Assembly (NCBI GenBank): GCA_009772925.1
Contig: WOUQ01000004.1
Coordinates: 82,592-146,591 of the forward strand
Length of the DNA stretch: 64,000 bases
Direction of reading: 5' to 3'
From: a bacterium
GTDB taxonomy: Bacteria > Pseudomonadota > Gammaproteobacteria > Burkholderiales > Thiobacillaceae
Both the position numbers and the translations under genes were made by a program. Every line of letters begins with the position of its first letter. Position 1 is the stretch's first letter. A model generated the notes under the pieces. That model was not told where the DNA came from, did no database searches, and worked only from the letters and a program-made list of their open reading frames with translations. Below, piece after piece: positions 17,497 through 27,060 of the stretch.

Positions 17497-17842
17497 GGTG
17501 ACCTCCGGGGCCAAAGTTTCGCCCGCATGCTACACGTCCGACGCCGCGAGTCCCTGTGAGCTTTGTTTCAGGGAATCAACCGCGTGGATTTGCCCCACCT
17601 GTGCGCTTTCATTTCATGCCCACGCTGGCCTTGATGCGGAATAGTTGCCCAGCCTGGCTCCTGGCATCTTCCCGCTGGGAATCCAGATCGTTCAGATGAT
17701 GCGGCAGGGGCGTCCATTAAGCTTGCCTTAACCTGACGCGGACATGATGCGACCTGTCGCTGAATGGACTTCCATTCTGGATGGCCAACCCCGGCCCATC
17801 CCCCCCTGGAGCCAACGTATGTCCCTTCCTCAGGAAGAAGCA
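17497..17842. other. Intergenic region upstream of the sulfatase-fold gene
   Basis: This 346-base gap divides two divergent transcription units. It contains the PmrA-box-like repeat described separately and an AGGAAG ribosome binding site at its right edge. Short frames in it lack supporting signals. Confidence 0.5.
17716..17732 (+). promoter_or_regulatory. PmrA/BasR-box-like direct repeat
   Basis: ATTAAG-CTTGC-CTTAAC matches the HTTAAD-N5-HTTAAD consensus of PmrA (BasR) boxes at 11 of 12 defined positions; only the last base (C) departs. It lies 111 bases before the ATG of a membrane sulfatase-fold gene of the class that includes lipid A and envelope phospho-transferases. Match is by eye; regulation is inferred. 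Confidence 0.4.
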
Positions 17843-19729
17843 ATGCGCCCTATTAACCACCCGGAACTTGTGCTGCGTCGCTATCACGTATTGCTTTACG
17901 TAGTGACCTTCCTCTGCATGTCGTTTTTCTGGCCACATGTGGACGCTCCCACCCTGGCGGTCAAGCTGTATGTCCTGGCAACCACACTGGGCTATGCGGC
18001 CCTCTACGTCCTGCCTGTCTTCCTGTTGAACAGCGGGCTGCGACGCTTGCTGGTCCGCAACGCCACCCCAGCAAGCTGGCGCATGGCCGTGGTGTACACA
18101 ATGGCGGTGCTTACTGGCAGCGCAGTACTGCTGGCCATCTATGCCGACTATCGCCTGTTCATCATGTATGACTACCACATCAACGGCTTTGTCTGGAACC
18201 TGATCACGACGCCGGGTGGCATCGCCGCGCTGGGTGCGACCAGGTCGACCGAGATGACGGCGACCTTCCAGGCCGGCCTGTTCGTCATTGGCTGCGTCGC
18301 ATCACTGTTTTTTGCGCATCGAATTGCCGGCAAGCGCTGGCTGCCTTCGCGCCGCAATGTGGCGATCGGTCTTGCCAGCGCTCTGAGTGTCCTGGCGAGC
18401 ACCGAATTCGTCTATGCCTACAGCGCCTATACAGGCAAGGAGGACGTACTCGCCGCTGCCGACGCCATTCCATTCCATCTCCACAGTCACTTCACGAAGC
18501 TGTTTGGCCGTCTCGGGGTGGAACGTACCTCGCTCACCGAACTCCGACTTGCCGGGGGGGTGGTTGACTACCCGGGCACGCATCTACTGGCAAAGGTGGC
18601 AGCCAAGCCGGCCAACGTGATCATGCTCGTGGCGGAATCATTCCGCTGGGATCTGCTGACCCCGGAGATCACCCCCAATTTGTGGCGTCTCTCGCAACGT
18701 GGCCTGCGCTTCGACAAACATTACAGCGGCGGCAATCGCACACGCATGGGCATGTTCTCGATGTTCTATGGGATCTACGCGCCTTACTGGTACAGCTTCG
18801 AGAAGCAACGCATCGCCCCGGCGCTGATGAATTATTTCAGCGAACACGACTACCAGATGGCCCTTCATACCAGCCAGAGCTTTACCTATCCGGAGCTTGA
18901 CCACACCGTATTCGCCAATGTCGATCCCAAGTTCATGCAGGCATTGCAGACCGGCGAACCCTGGCAGCGCGACATCCGGAACATCGACGACCTGATGGGG
19001 AAATTGGACCAGCGCAAGCCGGATAAGCCCTTCTACGGTTTCATGTTCTTCGAATCGACCCATGCGCCCTACAGCTTTCCCGAAGACAAGGCCCTGCGTC
19101 CGGACTACATCACCGATTTCAATTACATCAAACTGAATCTGGCACAAAACATCGCAGGCATTCATGCCCGCTACATCAACGGCGCTCACCACATTGATGC
19201 CCAGGTTGGCCGGCTGCTCGCCCATCTGGAAGAAAACAAACTGATGGACAACACCGTCATCCTGTTCACGGGAGACCATGGCGAGGAGTTCATGGAAAAA
19301 GGCCGCTGGGGCCACGGCCACGGCAACACCTTCCCCGAGGAGCAAATCCGCGTGCCGCTCGTTCTCTGGATGCCCGGCAAGGCCGCACAGGTCGTCGGTC
19401 ACCGCACATCGCACCTGCAGATCGCTCCGACCCTGCTCGAGTACCTGGGCGTGATGGCGCCGTCGCGCAGCTACAGCTCCGCCGAACCTCTGCTCACGCC
19501 GATGGACAGCTTCGTAGTGGGTGAGTACGACCACATGTCGATCATCGACGCGACCAAGAAAATCACCTTTCCCTACACTGGCGCGGATTTCTTCCGCTAT
19601 CGGGTTTACGACAACAACGACCATCCCATGCCGCGCGAGCGCGCTCAGACAATCGTCAGCGAAAGCCAGCCCCTGATTCAAAGCGTAGTGCTGGAAAGCA
19701 TGCGCTTCGTTGCAAAGACCAGACATTGA
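17843..19729 (+). CDS. YejM/LtaS-like membrane-anchored sulfatase-fold protein
   Basis: This 628-residue protein has five N-terminal membrane segments (residues about 10-190) and a large periplasmic sulfatase-fold domain. Visible motifs are NVIMLVAESFRWDLL (first metal-site region), HYSGGNRTRMGMFSMFYG (the nucleophile region), and ILFTGDHGEEFMEKGRWGHG with the closing Asp-His pair. The order matches YejM/PbgA-type proteins and LtaS/EptA-type phospho-transferases, which act on lipids at the outer face of the inner membrane. I chose ATG 17843 because AGGAAG precedes it at 6 bases. A PmrA-box-like repeat upstream hints at envelope-stress control. Catalytic transferase versus non-catalytic YejM role is unresolved. 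Confidence 0.82.
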   Translation: MRPINHPELVLRRYHVLLYVVTFLCMSFFWPHVDAPTLAVKLYVLATTLGYAALYVLPVFLLNSGLRRLLVRNATPASWRMAVVYTMAVLTGSAVLLAIYADYRLFIMYDYHINGFVWNLITTPGGIAALGATRSTEMTATFQAGLFVIGCVASLFFAHRIAGKRWLPSRRNVAIGLASALSVLASTEFVYAYSAYTGKEDVLAAADAIPFHLHSHFTKLFGRLGVERTSLTELRLAGGVVDYPGTHLLAKVAAKPANVIMLVAESFRWDLLTPEITPNLWRLSQRGLRFDKHYSGGNRTRMGMFSMFYGIYAPYWYSFEKQRIAPALMNYFSEHDYQMALHTSQSFTYPELDHTVFANVDPKFMQALQTGEPWQRDIRNIDDLMGKLDQRKPDKPFYGFMFFESTHAPYSFPEDKALRPDYITDFNYIKLNLAQNIAGIHARYINGAHHIDAQVGRLLAHLEENKLMDNTVILFTGDHGEEFMEKGRWGHGHGNTFPEEQIRVPLVLWMPGKAAQVVGHRTSHLQIAPTLLEYLGVMAPSRSYSSAEPLLTPMDSFVVGEYDHMSIIDATKKITFPYTGADFFRYRVYDNNDHPMPRERAQTIVSESQPLIQSVVLESMRFVAKTRH

Positions 19730-19880
19730 TCCGCGTCTGGCTGGACAATGCCCGACAATCGGTTGGGCGCGAATCGAAACCAGGAGCCGCGCCGTTGGGA
19801 ACCACGAACTCGCCGATGTAATCCCTATGGCCCGCTGCTCCAACGGCGGATCCAGGTGGATCCGCTTTGAACTGGGCCTG

Positions 19881-19917
19881 ACAAGACAACGCCCGCTTGA
19901 TGCGGGCGTTGTCTTGT
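19881..19917. terminator. Strong bidirectional hairpin terminator
   Basis: A perfect 16-base inverted repeat (arms 19881-19896 and 19902-19917) with a 5-base loop lies between the convergent sulfatase-fold gene and fccB. The 150 bases between the stop at 19729 and the hairpin contain nothing recognisable. Confidence 0.85.
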
Positions 19918-19963
19918 GATGACCCGGCGCCGGTAACGGCAACGCCGGGCTGCTTGCTGACGA

Positions 19964-21232
19964 TCAACCCAGGGTATCCGCCCAGATGTTGTCGTGCCAG
20001 GACTGGCCGTAGGCGAAGTCCAGCTCGCTGTGCAGCGGGTTGGCGCCGCCCGTGGGCTGACGTTCGTACACCTTCTTCTCGGGGCTGTAACGCATGACCA
20101 CGGCGATGGCGCCGGAGGTCTTGTCCGAGGTCACCGAGTAGCTGGTGCTGCCGATCACCGGCACCGGCTCGGGCTGGCGGCCGTTGAACAGGTCGATGAT
20201 GGCGGCGGCGCAGATCTTGGCCTGGTTGTTGGAGACGTGGGCCGATTTGGGCATGTTCGACAGGACCGGGTCGCCGACGATGTGGATGTTGGGCACCGAG
20301 GTGGATTCATAGGTGATGTTGTCGATGCCGCACCAGCGGTCCAGGGCGTCGTTGCGTACGCCGGCGTCCTTGCACAGCTTGGGCGCGCGCTGCCAGGGGA
20401 TGATGTTGACCACGTCGGCCTTGACGTCCTCGAATTCGCTGCTGACGACCATGGTCTTGTGGTTGAAGGCGGTCACCATGTTGTTGGGTCGGTGATCGAT
20501 CATGCCGGGATAGAGTTCCTTCCAGGCGGCCTTGAACATGGGTCCCTTGGACACCACGTCGAAGTGCCCGTCCAGCATGATGATCTTGGACTTGGGCTTG
20601 TGCTGCTTGAAGTAGTGCGCGGCGACGCTGGCGCGCTCGTAGGGGCCGGACACGCAGCGGCCGGGGGGCGGCGGCGAGGCGATGAGGAACACGCCGCCGT
20701 CGGGCATGGCTTCGAGCTGCTTGCGCAGCAGCAGGGTATCGGGGCCGGCGCGGAAGGAATGCACCACCTTCTTGGCCGCGTAGGCCTCGTCCCAGCCCTG
20801 TACCGACTCGGTCGCCCATTCCATGCCGGGCGCCAGCACCAGGCGGTCATAGGCGATCTTCTTGCCACTCTTGGTCATCACCAGGCGCTTTTCGCCATCC
20901 ACGCCGGTGACCCAGTCCTTCACCATCTTGATGCCGTACTTGGGCAGGTTGTCGTAGCTCTTGACCAGGGCGTCGAAGGTCTGGAAACCACCGATCACCC
21001 AGTTGGACATTGGGCAGGAGGTGAATTTCTCGTTCGGTTCGATCAGGGTGACCTTGATGTTCGGATCCCACATGCGCAGGTACTTTGCGCAGGTGGCGCC
21101 GCCGAAGCCGGCGCCCACCACCACGACGTGGGGTTGCGCCTGGCTGGCCTTGGCATGGGCGGCCAGGGGGGCGATGGAAGCCGCGAAGGTGGCGGCGGAC
21201 GACTTCAGAAAATCGCGTCGATTCAGGCTCAT
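19964..21232 (-). CDS. fccB: Flavocytochrome c sulfide dehydrogenase, flavoprotein subunit
   Basis: This 422-residue protein has a Tat signal (NRRDFLKSS), then an FAD-binding GAGFGGATCAKYLR, the redox-active Cys in KFTSCPMSNWVIGG and a second Cys in PGRCVSGPYERAS, followed by the FCSD C-terminal dimerisation domain (GDPVLSNMPKSAHVSNNQAK). FccB oxidises sulfide in the periplasm and passes electrons to the heme subunit. Length and motifs match the family. fccA lies 32 bases upstream on the same strand, giving a two-gene operon. Confidence 0.93.
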   Translation of the reverse strand: MSLNRRDFLKSSAATFAASIAPLAAHAKASQAQPHVVVVGAGFGGATCAKYLRMWDPNIKVTLIEPNEKFTSCPMSNWVIGGFQTFDALVKSYDNLPKYGIKMVKDWVTGVDGEKRLVMTKSGKKIAYDRLVLAPGMEWATESVQGWDEAYAAKKVVHSFRAGPDTLLLRKQLEAMPDGGVFLIASPPPPGRCVSGPYERASVAAHYFKQHKPKSKIIMLDGHFDVVSKGPMFKAAWKELYPGMIDHRPNNMVTAFNHKTMVVSSEFEDVKADVVNIIPWQRAPKLCKDAGVRNDALDRWCGIDNITYESTSVPNIHIVGDPVLSNMPKSAHVSNNQAKICAAAIIDLFNGRQPEPVPVIGSTSYSVTSDKTSGAIAVVMRYSPEKKVYERQPTGGANPLHSELDFAYGQSWHDNIWADTLG

Positions 21233-21264
21233 GTTCGTTTCCTCGTGATTCTTCGGATGTACGC

Positions 21265-21570
21265 TTACTTCAGCTTGGAGAAGTACTCGGCCAGTTGCCC
21301 GATTTCCTCGGGAGTGAAGCCGTTCATGTACTTGCGCATCACGGTGGTTTCCCGTTTGCCCGCACGCTGTTCCATCATGGCTTCCTGCAAATACGCCTTC
21401 TCCTGGCCGGCTAGGCTGGGCACCGCGCCCAGGCTCTGTCCGCCGGGTCCGTGGCAGGTGACGCAGGTGGATGCCAGCAGGCGGACGCGCGGGTTATCGC
21501 TGGCCTGGGCGGACAGGCACGGTCCCAGGCCGGCCAGCACTGCGATGGCAAGGAAGCTTCTTCTGATCAT
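21265..21570 (-). CDS. fccA: Monoheme cytochrome c subunit of flavocytochrome c
   Basis: This 101-residue exported cytochrome has a Sec signal (SFLAIAVLAGLGPCLSAQA), one CxxCH heme site (CVTCH, followed by GPGGQSLGAVPSLAGQ) and the distal Met region (TVMRKYMNGFTPEEI, ending LAEYFSKLK). This is the short, single-heme form; some FccA proteins carry two hemes. ATG 21570 follows GAGGAG. It precedes fccB and should carry electrons from its flavin to the respiratory chain. Confidence 0.92.
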   Translation of the reverse strand: MIRRSFLAIAVLAGLGPCLSAQASDNPRVRLLASTCVTCHGPGGQSLGAVPSLAGQEKAYLQEAMMEQRAGKRETTVMRKYMNGFTPEEIGQLAEYFSKLK

Positions 21571-22024
21571 GACGACTCCTCGGATTGCATACACACGATA
21601 AATGCCCGTCTGACGGACGGCGGGCGCCTATTGAAACTTGATCGGACTAACGGGAAGCGGAGGGGGTGGGCCGGGGAAGAGGCGTTGCCGGGGCTTGCGC
21701 CTCGGCCATCGCGCCGCCGAATTACGCCGGGTGCTGAAGCGGACCGGCGTGGGCTCGATTCTTCTTAGTCTTCTTGCTGGCTCGCATTGCTGTCTCCGTC
21801 CAAAGCTAAGTTTGATCTTAGTCAAACAAGATATGGACGTCTTTATATAGAAAATAAATAGAATATGCAAATATTCAAATGTACCAATGTGCCTGGCGTC
21901 CCTCCGCAAATCCGCGACAGGACCGATCCATCCCCGCTGACATGAAAAGCGTGGCGGTGATCGCCGGCGATGGCGCGAAGCGGGCGATATGCCCGATCAT
22001 CGCCGCCTTGAAGGAGGGGCGGCG
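21571..22024. other. Intergenic control region between fccAB and dtd
   Basis: This 454-base gap between divergent genes contains a small palindrome (CCGTCTGACGG, 21607-21617), the FNR-box-like site and a strongly AT-rich stretch (about 21826-21870) suited to promoters. On the minus strand, 21725-21793 could encode a 21-residue basic peptide after GGAGA; I do not call it a gene. Confidence 0.45.
21812..21825. promoter_or_regulatory. FNR/CRP-family box-like palindrome
   Basis: TTGATCTTAGTCAA differs from the FNR consensus TTGAT-N4-ATCAA at one base. It is centred about 249 bases upstream of fccA and 207 upstream of dtd, within an AT-rich region. An FNR/Dnr/Anr-type regulator of fccAB is a reasonable inference, not shown. 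Confidence 0.4.
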
Positions 22025-22480
22025 ATGATCGGTTTGCTGCAGAGAGTCCTGGAAGCCAGCGTGCGCGTCGACGAAGACTGCGTGGGCGCCATCGGGCCGG
22101 GCCTGCTGGTGCTGGTGGGGGTGGAGAAGGGTGATGCGGAGGCCCAGGCGGAGCGCTTGCTGGATCGCCTGCTGGGCTACCGGGTGTTTGCCGATGCGCA
22201 GGGGCGCATGAACCGCAGCCTGGCCGAGGTCGGCGGTGGCTTGCTGCTGGTGTCGCAGTTCACCCTGGTGGCCGACACGCACAAAGGCGCGCGGCCCAGT
22301 TTTTCCTCGGCGGCGGCGCCCGAGGTGGGACGCCGCCTGTTCGACTATCTCGTGGCCCGCGCCCGCGCGCTGCACGCGCCGGTGGCCACCGGGGAGTACG
22401 GCGCGCACATGCGGGTGGCCCTGGTCAACGACGGCCCGGTCACCTTCTCGCTGCGCGTGCCGCCGCCGCGCTTGTCCTGA
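22025..22480 (+). CDS. dtd: D-aminoacyl-tRNA deacylase
   Basis: This 151-residue protein matches Dtd1 over its full length: [16 protein letters not shown], the active-site SQFTLVAD, and the invariant GPVT near the C-terminus (NDGPVTFSL). Dtd hydrolyses D-amino acids and glycine from mischarged tRNAs. An ideal AAGGAGG (22011-22017) precedes the ATG by 7 bases. It ends 15 bases from the convergent hisG. Confidence 0.95.
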   Translation: MIGLLQRVLEASVRVDEDCVGAIGPGLLVLVGVEKGDAEAQAERLLDRLLGYRVFADAQGRMNRSLAEVGGGLLLVSQFTLVADTHKGARPSFSSAAAPEVGRRLFDYLVARARALHAPVATGEYGAHMRVALVNDGPVTFSLRVPPPRLS

Positions 22481-22495
22481 GCCGGGCGCGCGGCC

Positions 22496-23368
22496 TCATT
22501 CCACGATCTTGTTGATGGGCAGTTCGATGATGCCGCGCGCTCCGGCGGTGTAAAGGCGCGGGATCAGTTCCCGCACCTGCTTCTCGTCGACCACGGTGGA
22601 CAGTTCCACCCACTCCGGGTCGGCCAGGGTGGACAGGGTTGGCGTGGCCAGCGCCGGCAGGATGCGCAGGATGTCCTCCAGGCCCGAGCGCGGCGCGTTC
22701 ATCGACAGCAGCACGCGGGTGGCGGCGGCGATGGCGCCTTTCAGCAGCATCAGCACGCGCTCGATCTTGTCCCGCTTCCAGGCGTCGTTCAGGGCGTCGT
22801 GGTGGGCGATGAAGCGCGGCGTGCTTTCCAGCACCACATGCAGCACCTTGAGGCCGTTGGCGCGCAGCGAGGAGCCGGTTTCGGAGACGTCGACGATGGC
22901 GTCGGCGAGGATGGGCGGCTTCACTTCCGTCGCGCCCCAGGAGAATTCGACTTCGGCATCGACGCCGTGCGCGGCCAGGAAGTGCCGGGTCATGCCCACC
23001 GCCTCGGTGGCGATGCGCTTGCCTTGCAGGTCGGCGACGCTGTGGAAGGGCGAATCCTCCTTCGCCGCCATCACCCAGCGCACCGTGCCGTAGTTGGGCC
23101 AGGGCGCGCGCAGGTCGGCCAGTTCGGCGACGTCGGCGCCGGTTTCCAGGATCCAGTCCAGGCCGGTGATGGCGCAGTCGAGGATGCCGTGGCCGACGTA
23201 GCGGGCCATTTCCTGCGGGCGGATGAGGATGCATTGGATTTCCGCGTCGTCGATGTCCGGGTAGTAGGAGCGGCCGGAGATGCGCAGGTCGTAGCCGGCG
23301 CGGATGAAGAGTTTCTGGGTGGTGTCCTGCAGGCTGCCCTTGGGGATGCCGAGGCGGAGGGTGTTCAT
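22496..23368 (-). CDS. hisG: ATP phosphoribosyltransferase, long form
   Basis: This 290-residue enzyme catalyses the first step of histidine synthesis. Landmarks are [31 protein letters not shown] (substrate loop), [29 protein letters not shown] (PRPP site), and a C-terminal ACT-like regulatory domain (about 215-290) that marks the long, histidine-inhibited HisG_L, which needs no HisZ. ATG 23368 gives the standard N-terminus. It stands alone, away from other his genes in this window. Confidence 0.93.
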   Translation of the reverse strand: MNTLRLGIPKGSLQDTTQKLFIRAGYDLRISGRSYYPDIDDAEIQCILIRPQEMARYVGHGILDCAITGLDWILETGADVAELADLRAPWPNYGTVRWVMAAKEDSPFHSVADLQGKRIATEAVGMTRHFLAAHGVDAEVEFSWGATEVKPPILADAIVDVSETGSSLRANGLKVLHVVLESTPRFIAHHDALNDAWKRDKIERVLMLLKGAIAAATRVLLSMNAPRSGLEDILRILPALATPTLSTLADPEWVELSTVVDEKQVRELIPRLYTAGARGIIELPINKIVE

Positions 23369-23526
23369 GGTGGTTGCCGGCTGTGTGGGTAAAACCTGAA
23401 CCATAGCCCATGCGCCGAAATCGCACCCGGGCGCGTGCATTTAACGGCGTCGACATGCCAGGAGCATGGCCCCGGCGTTACCATTTGCAGTTGATCCATC
23501 CAACGCACCCACAACGGAGTTCCACC

Positions 23527-25164
<1,638 letters not shown>

Positions 25165-25170
25165 AATAAG

Positions 25171-25194
25171 ACGGCCCGCAAAGCGGGCCGTTTT
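25171..25194. terminator. Bidirectional Rho-independent terminator
   Basis: 8-base perfect GC stem (CGGCCCGC / GCGGGCCG) with an AAA loop, followed by TTTT on the plus strand; the minus strand also ends in a T-rich tail. It serves the convergent pgm and PsiF-repeat genes. Confidence 0.9.
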
Positions 25195-25210
25195 CGGGGG
25201 GGCTGTCGGC

Positions 25211-25471
25211 TTACTTGGCAGCGGCCTTGGCGTCGGCCTCGCACTTCTTCATGAAGCTGGTCTTGGCCGCGCCGGCCAGTTTTTTCTCGGCGGCCTGGGC
25301 TTCGCAACTGCTGCCGGCCTTGGCGTCGGCCTCACATTTCTTGATGAAGCTGGTCTTGGCCGCGCCGGCCAGCTTTTTCTCGGTCGCTTTGGCTTCACAG
25401 CCGGCGTCGGCGGCGAAGGCCATGTTGATGGCAAACAGGGTGGACACGACGGCGATGAGGAGTTGGCGCAT
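25211..25471 (-). CDS. Exported PsiF-repeat protein
   Basis: This 86-residue protein has a signal peptide (LLIAVVSTLFAINMAFA) and two near-identical PsiF repeats, each of the form C-x-A-x-A-x-EKKLAGAAKTSF-x-KKCEADAKA. The four repeat cysteines may form disulfides in the periplasm. PsiF was named in E. coli as phosphate-starvation-inducible; its function is unknown. A short adjacent terminator (25171-25194) ends the unit. Confidence 0.85.
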   Translation of the reverse strand: MRQLLIAVVSTLFAINMAFAADAGCEAKATEKKLAGAAKTSFIKKCEADAKAGSSCEAQAAEKKLAGAAKTSFMKKCEADAKAAAK

Positions 25472-25601
25472 GGTCGGATTCCTTGCTGAGTGGTTGGGGG
25501 TGGCGCCGCCCGAGGCAGCGAAGACGATAGTACACGGAGAAATCCGCAAGTCGCCGTAGCCATGGTGGGATAATCGCCGCCCCGCAAAACCATCAACCGC
25601 T

Positions 25602-26483
25602 ATGCCCATCCAGTGGTTTCCCGGCCACATGGCCTCGGCCCGCAAGAAGGCGGCCGAAACCATGGCAGGCATCGACGTGGTGATCGAGGTCCTCGACGCC
25701 CGCCTGCCAGCGGCCAGCGCCAATCCGATGATCGAGGAGTTGCGCCGGGCGCGGCAGCGTGCCTGCCTGAAGCTGCTCAACAAGGCCGATCTGGCCGACT
25801 CGGAGGCCACCCGCGAGTGGCTGGAATTCCTCAACCGCGAGCCGGGTGTCAAGGCCGTCGCCCTGTCGGCCCGCAAACCCGCCGAGGTGGCCCGCATCCC
25901 CGCGCTCTGCCAGGCGCTGGCGCCGCATCGCGACGACAACACCAAGCCGCTGCGCATGATGATCATGGGCATCCCCAACGTCGGCAAGTCGACCCTCATG
26001 AACGCGCTGGTGAAGCGGCGCATCGCCGCCGTCGGCGACGAGCCGGCGGTGACCAAGTCGCAGCAGCGTGTGGTGCTGGGGCCGCGCCTGGTGCTGGTGG
26101 ACACCCCGGGCCTGATGTGGCCGAAGATCGAGCACGACGCCGACGGCTACATGCTGGCGGCCAGCCATGCCATTGGCCGCAACGCGGTCCCCGAGGAAGA
26201 GGTGGCGGTGTTCCTGGCCGGTATCCTGCTGGTGCGCTATCCCGGCCTGCTCTCGGCCCGCTACGGTTTCGCGGTGACCGGGCTGGACGCGCCCGGCGTG
26301 CTGGAGGCGGTGGCGCGCCGGCGCGGCTGCCTGCTCAAGGGGCGTGGCGGCGAGCCCGACCTCGAGCGCGCCGCGTTGCTGTTGCTGCAGGATTATCGGG
26401 ACGGCGCCCTCGGTCGCGTCAGCCTGGAAACGCCGGCCAGCCGCCGCGCCATGCTGGCCGTGCCGCCGCCGGCCGAGGATTGA
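25602..26483 (+). CDS. ylqF: Circularly permuted ribosome-biogenesis GTPase YlqF/RbgA
   Basis: This 293-residue GTPase has the permuted motif order of the family: G4 NKAD (60-63) before G1 GIPNVGKST (123-131) and G3 DTPG (167-170), with the starter FPGHMASARKKA. RbgA/YlqF acts in late 50S ribosomal subunit assembly. It is divergent from the PsiF gene (130 bases) and converges on the globin gene. Confidence 0.93.
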   Translation: MPIQWFPGHMASARKKAAETMAGIDVVIEVLDARLPAASANPMIEELRRARQRACLKLLNKADLADSEATREWLEFLNREPGVKAVALSARKPAEVARIPALCQALAPHRDDNTKPLRMMIMGIPNVGKSTLMNALVKRRIAAVGDEPAVTKSQQRVVLGPRLVLVDTPGLMWPKIEHDADGYMLAASHAIGRNAVPEEEVAVFLAGILLVRYPGLLSARYGFAVTGLDAPGVLEAVARRRGCLLKGRGGEPDLERAALLLLQDYRDGALGRVSLETPASRRAMLAVPPPAED

Positions 26484-26501
26484 GACCGGCGGCGGAGTTG
26501 C

Positions 26502-26945
26502 TCAGCGGTTGACGATGTCGTCGCGCATGGAGGCCAGCAGGTTCATGACCTCGGCCTTCTCGGCGGCGGGCACCTTGAAGCTGTCCAGGGTCTTGGATGC
26601 GTTTTCCGCTACCGCCATGAATTCCGCTTCACTGATTTTCATGCCGGTGTGCGCGGTCTTCATGTCCATGCCCTTGTACTTGCAGGGGCCGCCGGAGGCC
26701 TCGCAGAGCAGGTCCACCATCTGCGCCTTGAAGCGCTTGATGTTGGCGTTGGCGAAACGCTGGTTGACACGCGCATCCGCCGCCACGTTGGCGGACAGGG
26801 TATCCACCACCGCGGTGATGGCTTCCTTGCCGCCGAGCCGGTCATATAGACTGGCTTGCGGCTTGGCGGGGGTCTGGGCGCAGCCGGCGAGCAGCGCGGC
26901 GGAGAGGGAAACAGCGACGAGGGTGTGTACGAGGCGATGGGCCAT
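26502..26945 (-). CDS. Lipoprotein truncated hemoglobin (group I-like)
   Basis: This 147-residue protein has a lipoprotein signal with lipobox LLAGC (Cys22) followed by a truncated-globin domain: SLYDRLGGKEAITAVVDTL, a Phe-rich E-helix region, and the likely proximal heme ligand His99 in KTAHTGMKISEAEF. Group I globins bind O2/NO; here the signal places the domain in the periplasm, tethered to a membrane. The E-F part contains two Cys (DLLCEASGGPCKY). It stands alone, convergent with ylqF. Confidence 0.85.
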   Translation of the reverse strand: MAHRLVHTLVAVSLSAALLAGCAQTPAKPQASLYDRLGGKEAITAVVDTLSANVAADARVNQRFANANIKRFKAQMVDLLCEASGGPCKYKGMDMKTAHTGMKISEAEFMAVAENASKTLDSFKVPAAEKAEVMNLLASMRDDIVNR

Positions 26946-27060
26946 GATTTGCTCCTGATGGGTTGAAAGGCGGGAGCAATGTACGTCGCGCGGAAAACCG
27001 CTTCCGTGACCGCGGTCCCTGAGTAACCTAAGTCACGCAAGCATCCCGGCCGGGGGTGGT

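Noticed and set aside
21648-21793. Minus-strand tiny frames (21-residue basic peptide, then a Pro-rich 20-residue one) upstream of fccA
   Set aside because: The first has a GGAGA upstream but both are too short and unmatched to call genes.
25472-26104. Upstream extension of the PsiF-repeat frame to 297 residues
   Set aside because: The extra part is antisense to ylqF; the signal peptide start at 25471 is the natural one.
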